Shown: positions 51,536 to 59,608 of the stretch, in pieces
How the letters are laid out: each line of letters starts with the position of its first letter
Position numbering within the stretch: position 1 is the first letter of the stretch
Origin: Roseivivax isoporae LMG 25204
Lineage (GTDB): Bacteria > Pseudomonadota > Alphaproteobacteria > Rhodobacterales > Rhodobacteraceae
Direction of reading: 5' to 3'
Assembly: GCF_000521865.1 (NCBI RefSeq)
Contig: NZ_JAME01000022.1
Coordinates: 1-64,000, forward strand
DNA length: 64,000 bases
Position numbers and translations under genes: made by a program
Notes under the pieces: generated by a model
What the model saw: the letters and a program-made list of their open reading frames with translations, nothing else
What the model was told of the DNA's origin: nothing
The model's database searches: none

Positions 51536-52686
51536 TCAATCTCCCTGATCGTAAAATCCATGAACGCGCCTTCGGCCATGCGGGCGCTGGCCTGGGCCAG
51601 CTCCTCGGCAGAGAGGACTCGGGTGCGTGCAGCCTGAAGCCGGATGCGTGCAGCGACGAGGCGCACGAGTTCGGCGCGGGCATAGGTGTTGAGCGCGACG
51701 CTCTCCTGCACGTCCTCGGTTTCGGAAATCCGTTCGACGATATCGCGGATGCGCAGGGCGGCTTGGTGGATCGCGGCTGGTGAGTTGTTGCCATAGAAGG
51801 CAGCGCCGTGTCCGGTGATTGAGAGGTTAGCATTGGCCAGAAGCGCGGGGTCGATCGTGCCAAGCGCTTCGATCCCGCCGATACGGGTCAAATAGAGGTT
51901 ATAGCGTTCGGGGATCACCTGGACGTAGTGCTGGGTCTCGCGGAAGGGTGGGACCCCGCCATACTCGAAAACCCGGCCTGGTCCGGCGTTATAGGCCGCG
52001 AGCGCGTTGATGATATTGCCATCGAATGTGTTGAGCTGGGTCGCGAGATAGCGCGCGCCGCCATGCACCTGCAGGTAAGGGCTGTTGTAATATTCCGGGT
52101 TAATGCCCAGATCGCTGGCGGTGCCCGGCATGATCTGGGTGAGACCATAGGCACCGACGGGAGACTGTGCCCCAATGGTGAAACGGCTTTCCTGCCAGAT
52201 GAGCGCTTGCAGCAACGCACGCCACTGGACGGGTGAGAGCCCTGCGCGGCCAACTCCCGCAAAGCCGCTGGTTTCCTGGGCGACGCGGATGATGAGCTGC
52301 TCGATGTTCTCGGCGGCGTCGCCGAACATCTGCGCACCGCCGGGATTGGGGTCGATGTCGGCATTGCCATAGACCGCCTCGACTGACCGGGCCGGATCCC
52401 CGCTGCCGCTTTCCAGCCCCGAGACCATAGCCGGCAAGCCCTGACCGCCGAAGCTGGTCTGGGCATCGAGGATGCGTTGCAGGGTTTCCAGCTGCTCCCG
52501 TTCGATCTCGGCAATGAGTTCGCGCGCAGCAAGCTTGTCCGCCTGAACGGCCAAGTCGGCCTCGCGATCGCCTGTCTCGACGATGTCACGCGCGGTCAGC
52601 CCGCTGTCATCGGTCGGCACGCCTTGGGCGATGCCGAGACCGGGCAGCAGGCAAAACGCCAGGATATGAGGCAGGCTAGACTTCAA
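51532..52686 (-). CDS. Lytic transglycosylase with VirB5-like C-terminus
   Basis: A 384-residue exported protein. The signal peptide is LPHILAFCLLPGLGIAQ. Residues about 75-150 are a linker and the SLT domain follows: IWQESRFTIGAQSPVGAYGL with the catalytic Glu, GLTQIMPGTASDLGI and ALAAYNAGPGRVFEYGG. The C-terminal 80 residues (RISETEDVQESVALNTYARA through FMDFTIREIE) resemble the end of the next gene product, VirB5. I chose the TTG at 52686 because GGAGGG lies 5-10 bp upstream and it yields the signal peptide; the only upstream ATG in frame lies inside the virB7 gene. A second such enzyme is encoded by virB1. Confidence 0.85.
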   Translation of the reverse strand: MKSSLPHILAFCLLPGLGIAQGVPTDDSGLTARDIVETGDREADLAVQADKLAARELIAEIEREQLETLQRILDAQTSFGGQGLPAMVSGLESGSGDPARSVEAVYGNADIDPNPGGAQMFGDAAENIEQLIIRVAQETSGFAGVGRAGLSPVQWRALLQALIWQESRFTIGAQSPVGAYGLTQIMPGTASDLGINPEYYNSPYLQVHGGARYLATQLNTFDGNIINALAAYNAGPGRVFEYGGVPPFRETQHYVQVIPERYNLYLTRIGGIEALGTIDPALLANANLSITGHGAAFYGNNSPAAIHQAALRIRDIVERISETEDVQESVALNTYARAELVRLVAARIRLQAARTRVLSAEELAQASARMAEGAFMDFTIREIE

Positions 52687-52843
52687 TGTCGCCCTCCGGG
52701 GTACCCAGGGGCGTGAAGTGGCAATCAGGCGCGACGGGTGCAGTGGACGCAAGGAATGTGAAGCAGTTCGCCTGCGGCTCCCGGTACTGGGTGCAGGAGG
52801 CCAGCGCGCCGAGCGCAGCCAAAGCGATAAGAATACGGATCAT
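52676..52843 (-). CDS. virB7: VirB7-like lipoprotein
   Basis: A 55-residue protein, short enough to be missed by usual ORF length cut-offs. The lipoprotein signal is MIRILIALAALGALASC, with lipobox LASC and Cys17 as the acylated residue; a Cys-containing mature part (ANCFTFLAS, APDCHFTPLG) follows. It lies between virB4, whose stop overlaps its ATG (ATGA), and the transglycosylase, whose start it overlaps by 11 bp. GGAGG sits 7 bp ahead of the start. VirB7 lipoproteins anchor VirB9 in the outer membrane. Confidence 0.82.
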   Translation of the reverse strand: MIRILIALAALGALASCTQYREPQANCFTFLASTAPVAPDCHFTPLGTPEGDIEV

Positions 52844-55203
52844 GAAAGCCTCCAGAAGTCGGGGCGGTCGCGGTAATCGGCGCCGACGAGCGCCTCGCCT
52901 TTCTCCATGCCGCCGAGGATGGTGAGATTGGGCCCAAGCGCGCTCAGATCGGCATCGATGACGATTGAGCCCTGATCGTCGCGGATCAGCGCGAGGCGGC
53001 TGTTGCTGCCCGTGTTGAGAAGGACGTCGAGCTCCTTCTCCGTGAGGTTCAGCATGGCGTAGTCCGCAGGCTGTGCGCGGATATTGGGCAGCAGGATCTG
53101 CGTCGGAACGGCTTCGACGATGGTCTTGCCGGTCCGGGTGCGCTCAAGCTGGCTGGCATATTGCGTCATCATCACCGCGACGGTGTTCTGCTTGCGCGCA
53201 GTCACGAGCCAGTTCGACAACCGTTCGGCGAAATATGCGTTGTCGAGCGCCTTCCAGGCCTCGTCGATCACGATGATGGTGGGGCGGCGGTCCTCGATCT
53301 CGCGCTCGACCCGGCGGAAAAGATAGGACAGGACCGCCATCCGTTCCTTGTCGGCCTCGCTGTCGAGAATGCCGGTCAGATCGAAGCCCACGACATCGCC
53401 CTTGAGCGAGAACGTGTCCTCGAGGCTCTGCCCGAAGATCCAGCCGTAGCGGCCGTCTTCGGTCCACTCGAGCAGGCGCTGGTGCAGATCGCCGCCGTCA
53501 TCCGTAGACACAAAAAGCGATGCGAAATCCCGCCAGTTCCGCAGGGCCGGATTGGAGGCCTGGGCATTCTGGCGCACGACTTCCTGGATGCGGTTGGTCT
53601 GCGCCGGGGTCAGCGGCTTGTCAGCGCGGTAAAGAAGCGTGGCAAGCCAGTCCGAGAGCCAGGCGGTGCCGCGCGCATCGGTCTCGGTCCAGAGTGGGTT
53701 GAGGCCCGTGGGCTGACCGGCGTTCAGGGAGGCGTAGCGCCCGCCATTCGCGCGGACCGCCATCTCCATCCCGAGGCGGTAGTCGAAAACGATGATCCGG
53801 GCGCCCGCGCGACGGGCCTGGGTCATCAGGAAGGCCGAGAGCACCGATTTGCCCGACCCGGGCCGCCCCATGATCAGGGTGTGCCCGCTGGTCGGTTCTT
53901 TGTCGGGCGATCCCTGCTCGTGATAGGAAAACCGGTAAGCGCTCTGCTCCGGCGTGGGCAAATATGTGACGACCCGGCCCCAGGGGGTAAGTGCTGCAGG
54001 TTTGCCGAGCTGTGTCCGGTGGAAGGCCGCAAAATCCGCGAAGTTGCGGTTGGTGACGGCGCTGGCGCGGACGCGCTTGGGCTGGTTGCCGGGATGCTGG
54101 CTGAGGTAATGGGCCTTTGCGGCGACCCGCTCGCCGATCATCTTCACGCCTTCGGTTGCGGCGGCGTTCACGATCTCCGCGCTGAGGGTTTGCAGTTCTT
54201 CGAGCGTGTCGCAAAAGAGCGTCACGACCATGTGATGCTCGCCGAAGCTTTGGCGCTTGGCCTCGAGATCATCGGCGGCGATGTCGAGGGCTTCCAGGAG
54301 GGAGAGGGCCGCATCCTGGCTGGCCTGCATCTGGCGCTTTTGCCGCTTGATGCGGCCCGCCATGAGGTTCGAATTGATCGGCGTGAAGGAGTGCGTCACG
54401 ATCATGTCGACCGGCAGGTTCAGCATGTCGAACATGGTGCAGGAGGTGCCTTCCGAGTATTCCCCGATGGTGAAACTCTTGCCGTAGCGGTGGCCCACGA
54501 CGCCCTCGGAAAGCTCGAAATGGTCGCCGTGAAACGTCACGCGGGTATTGGCGACGTTGACGGACAAAAAGCCGTAGGTGTTGGCCGGGTAGAGCGGCAG
54601 CTCGGTGCCCGTGTTGAGCGCGCCCAGAAACCCCACTAATTCCCCCGATGCAGCCGACAGCAGGCGCGGCTTGAGCTCGGTGAGGCCCGAGAGGAAGACG
54701 TTCACGGCTTCACCGAGGCGCTGCTGGCGTTTGCGGGTCTCTTCCTTCAGCCGGTCCGGCGCGCTGCGGCTGAGGAACGGCAGGAGGCTTTTCGGAGGCG
54801 GGCGGTGAATGACGGTGAGCGTCAGTGTTTTGTCGCGGAGCCCGCTGGTCTCGAGTTTCGCGCGCCAGCGCCGGTCAACCTCGCCTGCGAAGCTGTCCTC
54901 ACGGATCGGGTCGAGATCAGGTTTGATGGCCTTGGAGACCTTGTGGACGTAATAGCTGAATTCCGGACCGAGCTGCGCGACGATGCGGGCAAAAAGCGCC
55001 GTCACCTTGTCGAGATAGGCGTCGTCCGTCGTATAGCTGTTGATCCCCTCGAGCCGGATGCAGCGGAAGAGTTCGTTCACCCGGGTCCGCACGGTCTGGT
55101 CGTCGACGAGGCTCACATAGGGCAGCATATGCGCGAGGCGGGTCTCGCGCGCATACCAGTCTGGCGTCATTGTGCGGGCATCGAGCGCAGCATCACGGGG
55201 CAT
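52840..55203 (-). CDS. virB4: VirB4 secretion ATPase
   Basis: A 787-residue ATPase that energises pilus assembly. The N-terminal CagE/TrbE domain (RLAHMLPYVSLVDDQTVRTR, LNTGTELPLYPANTYGFLSV) precedes the ATPase with Walker A GRPGSGKSVLSAFLMTQARR near residues 442-461, Walker B IIVIDEAWKALDN and the MTQYASQLERTRTGKTIVEA block. The ATG at 55203 follows GGGGACAG; an ATG at 55218 is also in frame but lacks a ribosome site. The start overlaps virB3. Confidence 0.93.
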   Translation of the reverse strand: MPRDAALDARTMTPDWYARETRLAHMLPYVSLVDDQTVRTRVNELFRCIRLEGINSYTTDDAYLDKVTALFARIVAQLGPEFSYYVHKVSKAIKPDLDPIREDSFAGEVDRRWRAKLETSGLRDKTLTLTVIHRPPPKSLLPFLSRSAPDRLKEETRKRQQRLGEAVNVFLSGLTELKPRLLSAASGELVGFLGALNTGTELPLYPANTYGFLSVNVANTRVTFHGDHFELSEGVVGHRYGKSFTIGEYSEGTSCTMFDMLNLPVDMIVTHSFTPINSNLMAGRIKRQKRQMQASQDAALSLLEALDIAADDLEAKRQSFGEHHMVVTLFCDTLEELQTLSAEIVNAAATEGVKMIGERVAAKAHYLSQHPGNQPKRVRASAVTNRNFADFAAFHRTQLGKPAALTPWGRVVTYLPTPEQSAYRFSYHEQGSPDKEPTSGHTLIMGRPGSGKSVLSAFLMTQARRAGARIIVFDYRLGMEMAVRANGGRYASLNAGQPTGLNPLWTETDARGTAWLSDWLATLLYRADKPLTPAQTNRIQEVVRQNAQASNPALRNWRDFASLFVSTDDGGDLHQRLLEWTEDGRYGWIFGQSLEDTFSLKGDVVGFDLTGILDSEADKERMAVLSYLFRRVEREIEDRRPTIIVIDEAWKALDNAYFAERLSNWLVTARKQNTVAVMMTQYASQLERTRTGKTIVEAVPTQILLPNIRAQPADYAMLNLTEKELDVLLNTGSNSRLALIRDDQGSIVIDADLSALGPNLTILGGMEKGEALVGADYRDRPDFWRLS

Positions 55204-55471
55204 AACTGTCCCCGCCATGAATTGAGCGGTTCCGCGTGGGCGGTGTCTCCTGCAAGGCTGTCATCATCACGTCGATGAAGCGCGGATCCCAATCGGCAGC
55301 TTTCCAGAGAACCGGGTAGAGTAGGGCGGCCACGCCCAGCACCCCGATGTGCTGGACCCAGACGAACAAGAGCACCGAACCGAAGAGCCAGACCATCGCG
55401 TACATGATGGGCAGGCCCAGAAGCTTCGGCGGGCGCACGAGGCCGAGAAAGAGAGGCGCGCGCTCAGCCAC
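55193..55471 (-). CDS. virB3: VirB3 inner-membrane component
   Basis: A 92-residue protein with one or two hydrophobic helices (MYAMVWLFGSVLLFVWVQHI, GVLGVAALLYPVLWKAADWD) after the conserved VirB3 start AERAPLFLGLVRPPKLLGLP. The GTG at 55471 overlaps the virB2 stop. VirB3 works with VirB4 and VirB6. A longer open frame upstream is a shadow of virB2. Confidence 0.88.
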   Translation of the reverse strand: MAERAPLFLGLVRPPKLLGLPIMYAMVWLFGSVLLFVWVQHIGVLGVAALLYPVLWKAADWDPRFIDVMMTALQETPPTRNRSIHGGDSYAP

Positions 55472-55757
55472 CGGCAAAGACCGCGGCAACGATGGTGGGG
55501 GCGGCGGCAACACCAGCGATGCCCACGAGGACCCAGAGCGCCTGGCGCAGATCGATGATGTTGAAGAACCAACTGAGAAAGACCCCGAGAACGGCAAGCG
55601 TCGCGATGACAACGCCAAGTGGGCCGGTCAGCGCATCGACGATGCCCTGCAACAGGCTCTGGATCGGGGAGAGATCAATGCTCTGGGCGAGGGCGGGTTC
55701 GGCAATCAGCAGGAATAGCGCCAGCGAGGCGACCAAGAGGTTTGAAATCTGTTTCAT
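55464..55757 (-). CDS. virB2: VirB2 pilin
   Basis: A 97-residue major pilin precursor. The signal sequence is ISNLLVASLALFLLIAEPALAQ; two hydrophobic helices follow (LTGPLGVVIATLAVLGVFLS and LWVLVGIAGVAAAPTIVAAV) joined by FNIIDLRQA. This is the standard VirB2/TrbC layout. It overlaps virB1 by 4 bp and virB3 by 8 bp. Confidence 0.92.
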   Translation of the reverse strand: MKQISNLLVASLALFLLIAEPALAQSIDLSPIQSLLQGIVDALTGPLGVVIATLAVLGVFLSWFFNIIDLRQALWVLVGIAGVAAAPTIVAAVFAGG

Positions 55758-56428
55758 GAATTCGATCCTTCCAATCGGGCCACGACAGCCATGACGCGGG
55801 CCACGTGGTTCTGGGTTTCTCGGTAAGGGGGAATGCCACCGTGTTGGCGCACGGCGTCGGGACCGGCGTTGTAGGCCGCCAGCGCCAGATGCGGATCGCC
55901 GAAGCGCTCCAGCATCATCGCGAGGTAGCGGGCAGAGCCGTCGAGGTTCTGTTGAGGGTCACGCGGGTCAACGCCGAGGTCGCGCGCGGTGTCGGGCATC
56001 AGCTGACCAAGGCCAATGGCGCCCGCATGTGAGATCGCATCCTGCCGATAGGCGCTCTCAACCTCGATATTGGCCCGGTAGAGAGCCAGCCAATCCGTGA
56101 CGGACAGTCTCGCGCGGCGCAAACCGGGATGGCCGGCATAACGCAGGGCTGTTGCCTCGATGCCCAAGAGAACGTCTGCGCGGGGCAGGGGTGCTGGCTG
56201 AGCGAGTGCCGCAAACCTCAGCGCGTCAGGTTTGGGCGCTGCTTCCGTCTCACCAAGGATAGCCAAACCATCGGACGCCGATCCCTGACCAACGCCGTCA
56301 TTGTAGTTCTGGGCAAAACCGCTCTGAGACCGGGATGGGGTCAGGGAGCCGTCGCTCTCCATGACCAGGACCATTTGAGCTGAGGCAGGTGCTGCGACCA
56401 GCCAGAGACAGACGAGGTTAGCTGCCAG
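55754..56428 (-). CDS. virB1: VirB1-like lytic transglycosylase
   Basis: An exported lytic transglycosylase of about 224 residues. The signal peptide is AANLVCLWLVAAPASAQ. The SLT domain shows YRANIEVESAYRQDAISHAG with the catalytic Glu, GAIGLGQLMPDTARDLGVDP and ALAAYNAGPDAVRQHGGIPP. It opens the peptidoglycan for channel assembly. No ATG gives a signal peptide; a CTG at 56428, next to the upstream stop codon, is the nearest plausible start, so the 5' end is uncertain. A longer open frame upstream overlaps the preceding gene and is probably not translated. Confidence 0.8.
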   Translation of the reverse strand: MAANLVCLWLVAAPASAQMVLVMESDGSLTPSRSQSGFAQNYNDGVGQGSASDGLAILGETEAAPKPDALRFAALAQPAPLPRADVLLGIEATALRYAGHPGLRRARLSVTDWLALYRANIEVESAYRQDAISHAGAIGLGQLMPDTARDLGVDPRDPQQNLDGSARYLAMMLERFGDPHLALAAYNAGPDAVRQHGGIPPYRETQNHVARVMAVVARLEGSNS

Positions 56429-56783
56429 CGTCCTTGTCTGATTGGGCGAGCTTGTGGCTCCGGCTTGTCCCCGCTTCAAGCGGCAGGTCGACATGCGCAA
56501 AGCCAAGGCCAATGAAGAATGACACCACGCCGGAGATCGTCTTGAACTCGCGGATCTTGATATCGTTGTAGGTCGTCCGCGTGCGGGCGGTGACGAGGAG
56601 CTTTTCCACCCCGTCATCAGAGACAACGCGCATGATCCAGACCCCGTAATAGCTGGGGCCTTTCTTATGTGCCGACTCCTGGCACAGGATTTCTGCGCTA
56701 TAGCCGCTTTCCACGAGCTCGCGGAACCTGGCTTCCGTAACCACATTTGGTGCTTCGATGTCCCAGTTCATGGCCCGGCTCAC
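56418..56783 (-). CDS. Conserved protein at the head of the virB operon, unknown function
   Basis: A 121-residue soluble protein (NWDIEAPNVVTEARFRELVE, YYGVWIMRVVSDDGVEKLLV TARTRT). I recognise no named family; similar proteins precede T4SS operons in related plasmids by inference only. The GTG at 56783 has GGAGA 5-9 bp upstream; an ATG at 56771 is an alternative. Its start lies about 50 bp from the 37-bp inverted repeat. Confidence 0.65.
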   Translation of the reverse strand: MSRAMNWDIEAPNVVTEARFRELVESGYSAEILCQESAHKKGPSYYGVWIMRVVSDDGVEKLLVTARTRTTYNDIKIREFKTISGVVSFFIGLGFAHVDLPLEAGTSRSHKLAQSDKDAGS

Positions 56784-56833
56784 GCTTTCTCCAATGGCGC
56801 GACCCCAGGCATTCCCACTTGAAGCCCAGAGTT

Positions 56834-56870
56834 ACGATAGTATACTATTAGCCGCAAGATATAATATCGT
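56834..56870. promoter_or_regulatory. 37-bp AT-rich inverted repeat between the virB operon and divergent genes
   Basis: Left half ACGATAGTATACTATT (56834-56849), centre AGCCGC, right half AAGATATAATATCGT (56856-56870). The layout equals that at 35692-35728. The right half contains TATAAT (56860-56865) reading plus and the left half TATACT reading minus, so each half could be the -10 region of one of the two divergent transcripts. Confidence 0.65.
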
Positions 56871-56939
56871 GCTTTAGCTGTAGTTTGGTCACGCAAACAC
56901 TAGTCACGGCCTACGCTTGCGATCAAGGAGATAACAGGT

Positions 56940-57233
56940 TTGAGAAACCCAAGGTTGCAAAGTCTGATTCCACTACAAGCTATGGTCCTTCTGGCCTGCG
57001 TTCCTAGACCGGTTTTGGCGGAATCCTGCTTCGCGCCACCCCGTCCTTTTCTGCCAAGCGATTCGCAGGCCGCGCGGAACTATGCGGATATTATCCGTGG
57101 TGATTTCGAAGACTATATTCAGGATATCCAGAGCTACTTCCGCTGCCTCGACAGTGAACGGGCTCGTGCGTTCGAAGAAGCGCGCGAAGTCAGTGAAGAC
57201 TATGGTCGATTTCTGCAATTGGTAGGGGATTGA
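56940..57233 (+). CDS. Small exported protein divergent from the virB operon
   Basis: A 97-residue protein with a signal peptide (LQSLIPLQAMVLLACVPRPVLA) and a mature helical part with two cysteines (ESCFAPPRPFLPSDSQAARN, YFRCLDSERARAFEEAREVS). The TTG at 56940 was chosen because AAGGAG lies 9 bp upstream. I do not recognise a family. Control by the inverted repeat suggests a role in transfer, perhaps in entry exclusion or pilus function (inference). Confidence 0.65.
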   Translation: MRNPRLQSLIPLQAMVLLACVPRPVLAESCFAPPRPFLPSDSQAARNYADIIRGDFEDYIQDIQSYFRCLDSERARAFEEAREVSEDYGRFLQLVGD

Positions 57234-57357
57234 TGGGTCGCGTGGGTAGCACGAGATTGGCAACTCACGAAAATACGATGTCGACAACATCCGTAAGTAT
57301 CCATTTTTTAGATAACAGATTTCATCCGCTAGCGACGTCACAAAAGGTATGTGACGC

Positions 57358-57615
57358 GTGGCAAAGACAATCAGAAGCACAGGACAGGTGGCACTCTGCC
57401 AAGCATTGGTCGACGCCCGCATCAAGGCGGGACTCGGTCAGGAAGACTTGGCGATCAAGCTCAAGTGCCATCAATCCCTCGTGGCGCGCATTGAAAGCGG
57501 CCAGCGCCGGGTCGACGTCGTCGAGCTGGTCGTCCTTGCGCGCGCCATCGGCTTTGACCCTTTCGAGGTTTTGGCGACCGTCGAAGCCGCGACGGAGCCC
57601 GACCACCGGATTTGA
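57358..57615 (+). CDS. Xre/Cro-type helix-turn-helix regulator
   Basis: An 85-residue DNA-binding protein made almost entirely of one HTH_3 domain: LCQALVDARIKAGLGQEDLA, then IKLKCHQSLVARIESGQRRV. The GTG start at 57358 gives the complete domain. No ligand-binding region is present. As the only free-standing small repressor near the transfer genes, it is a candidate for binding the 37-bp inverted repeats (inference). Confidence 0.85.
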   Translation: MAKTIRSTGQVALCQALVDARIKAGLGQEDLAIKLKCHQSLVARIESGQRRVDVVELVVLARAIGFDPFEVLATVEAATEPDHRI

Positions 57616-57782
57616 GCAATTTCATCAATCGAGAACACGGGAGCTGACTTCTCCCGGTGTGAATTCGTTACCGCGAGGACAAACAGTAACCGATTTTAAC
57701 GAGGCCCGGCATACGGTTGCAGCAAACGCTCTGGGATCTGAGCTGCTATCCGCAACGCCAAATAGCAGGAAGTCAGTAAACA

Positions 57783-58007
57783 GTGAACGAAGATAAGATC
57801 GAAGGCGTCGCGATTGCCAATTTGATTGCAGCCGATGAAGAAACCATTGTCGGCTGGATTTATCGCTGGAACACAGGTGCTCTGGCAATCCGGTGGGACA
57901 TGCATGGCCCGCAGCGCGTCTCAAAGATTTTCCCGGATCTCTGCGATGCGGATAAAGCTGAAATCGACTTCGCGTCTCTCACGCAGCTGCCCTGTCGCAA
58001 CGACTGA
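57783..58007 (+). CDS. Small protein of unknown function
   Basis: A 74-residue acidic protein (EDKIEGVAIANLIAADEETI, VGWIYRWNTGALAIRWDMHG) starting at a GTG. No family is recognised and no transmembrane span is seen. The preceding 165 bp have no clear terminator. Support is moderate: codon pattern and a GGAAG ribosome-like site. Confidence 0.5.
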   Translation: MNEDKIEGVAIANLIAADEETIVGWIYRWNTGALAIRWDMHGPQRVSKIFPDLCDADKAEIDFASLTQLPCRND

Positions 58008-58110
58008 CACGGTAGAATATGGCCTCTATGGCCCTCGATTGTGTGAGTATGCCTGCGTTGCAGGTTTGATTTCGTACAGGACTCTGCGCGACATCGCTGC
58101 GGCTCAACAG

Positions 58111-58866
58111 TCAGTAATTGACCTGCTCGAAGCCGTAATTCCCGCTATAGTCACGCCACTCAACGAAGACTGATCTGTGATAAATGCTCGGGCAGTGCTC
58201 GCCCCACCGCTCGAGACCGGCGTGCGCAGCAGGAAGCGCTGCGGGAGACGACGACCTCCAGGAAAAATCGCCCTGGATCCCGTAGGTGCCGAGGACAACG
58301 ACGGCGCTGCGGTTGCAGACGCCATCTCGCCCGGATTCGTGCTGGCGGGCATAACGAACGTCAAAGACGCGGATGGAACGCACGAAGTTGAATTCCGGCC
58401 CGCTGATATCGATGTCGGCGCGGTCTTCTACGAGCTGGAGGGCATAATCAGCACTTACGAGGCTGTCCCAGGCCGCGTTTGAGCCTTTGAACTCGAGCAT
58501 GCCGCCTGCTGTGGCGGCCTGATCAAAGAGCGAGGCTGAAGAGTTTGATGGGGTTCCTGCACCACCATATAGGGCATCGAAGATCCGGTCTGTTGGGCGC
58601 GACCTGGTAGGCCCATCGTAAGACGCACCCATGGGGCAGCGCCAAATCTGCAGCGGCGGCTCCACCGGCCAAGGTGTGATGCGCCGGATGAACTCGGCCC
58701 GAGCGCGAGCGCATGGCACGGAAGCCGGCCACCCACCGGACAAACACAGCAGGATGGCGCAATCGATCTGATAGGTTTGGGCGCGGGCTTGCGTCGGAAC
58801 TGTTGGCCCAGTCAAGGCGAGAGCTAAAAGGGCCGCCAGAGGGAGGTTTTTGAATTCGAAACGCAT
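58111..58866 (-). CDS. Exported protein of unknown function, transfer-associated
   Basis: A 251-residue secreted protein. The signal peptide is FEFKNLPLAALLALALTGPT...ARA. The mature part has several cysteines (YQIDCAILLCLSGGWPASVPCARARAEF is the first cluster; GVCNRSAVVV, GEHCPSIYHR later), suggesting disulfides. No named family is recognised. The ATG at 58866 has AAGGG 9-13 bp upstream. A half-site of the AT-rich plasmid motif lies 37 bp upstream, linking it to the mob and virB operons. Confidence 0.72.
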   Translation of the reverse strand: MRFEFKNLPLAALLALALTGPTVPTQARAQTYQIDCAILLCLSGGWPASVPCARARAEFIRRITPWPVEPPLQIWRCPMGASYDGPTRSRPTDRIFDALYGGAGTPSNSSASLFDQAATAGGMLEFKGSNAAWDSLVSADYALQLVEDRADIDISGPEFNFVRSIRVFDVRYARQHESGRDGVCNRSAVVVLGTYGIQGDFSWRSSSPAALPAAHAGLERWGEHCPSIYHRSVFVEWRDYSGNYGFEQVNY

Positions 58867-58902
58867 GGCAAGAACCCTTGACAATCTTCATCCAGCATAC
58901 AT

Positions 58903-58918
58903 ACGAAAATATACTATT
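58903..58918 (+). promoter_or_regulatory. AT-rich plasmid motif, single half-site
   Basis: ACGAAAATATACTATT matches the half-site of the 37-bp inverted repeats at 14 of 16 positions compared with 27201-27216. It lies 37 bp upstream of the exported-protein gene on the minus strand. Confidence 0.45.
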
Positions 58919-58987
58919 GCAACATTGATGATGCGTGTTGCGGTTGCGGCGGTCAGCAAGATCGCGAGGTGACCGAGCCGCCCGTCG

Positions 58988-59467
58988 TCATCCGCCACGT
59001 TGCGCGCGGCGCCAGTCCCACGGCATGTCAAAGCGTCCGGACCAGATATTGCGCCGTGCGGAACTGGCCTCGTTCTCATCGCGGATATAGTCGCGGCTGT
59101 ATTGGCGATAAGCGACCGCCCACCCTTCACGCACGAGCCAGCCGTTCAGATCGGAGCCGTCTTGATGACAGACCGCAATGAAGCGGCCATAGCGGTCGAT
59201 ATCGCGCACGGTGCAGCTGACCTGCCGGCGACCGATCCTGTCGGCGAGAGACAGTGCCGCTTGTTGTCCGCACCGCCAGCGCTGACCCTCAGCCGTGGCG
59301 CAAAGCTGCCGGCTTTCCGGAGCATCGATCCCATGCAACCGGATGCGCTGCCCACGAATTTCCAGTGTGTCGCCGTCGATCACGCTGGCAACGCCGGTCA
59401 AGCGATCAGCATGGGCCTGCGGGGCGGCAACAAACGAGAACAGAAGGAGGGCGAGTAGAAAGCGCAT
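58988..59467 (-). CDS. Secreted staphylococcal-nuclease-like protein
   Basis: A 159-residue exported nuclease. The signal peptide is MRFLLALLLFSFVAAPQAHA. The SNase domain follows: GVASVIDGDTLEIRGQRIRL, HGIDAPESRQLC and DIDRYGRFIAVCHQDGSDLN, with the catalytic Asp/Arg/Glu positions present (IDGDT, PES, RYGR). Such thermonuclease-like proteins are frequent on plasmids next to conjugation genes and may clear extracellular DNA. The ATG at 59467 was chosen for the signal peptide; an upstream frame lacks one. Confidence 0.85.
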   Translation of the reverse strand: MRFLLALLLFSFVAAPQAHADRLTGVASVIDGDTLEIRGQRIRLHGIDAPESRQLCATAEGQRWRCGQQAALSLADRIGRRQVSCTVRDIDRYGRFIAVCHQDGSDLNGWLVREGWAVAYRQYSRDYIRDENEASSARRNIWSGRFDMPWDWRRAQRGG

Positions 59468-59608
59468 AGAGCAGACCTGTTTTGAGCAGAGGTGACGAGA
59501 CATAAACGGATGATCCCGTACGGAAGACCTAAGCCCTGTGAAGTCGCCCGTGGGCCACCGCATCACGTCACGGATGATTTGCGGGCGGGGCTGTGTAGGG
59601 CAAGGTTG

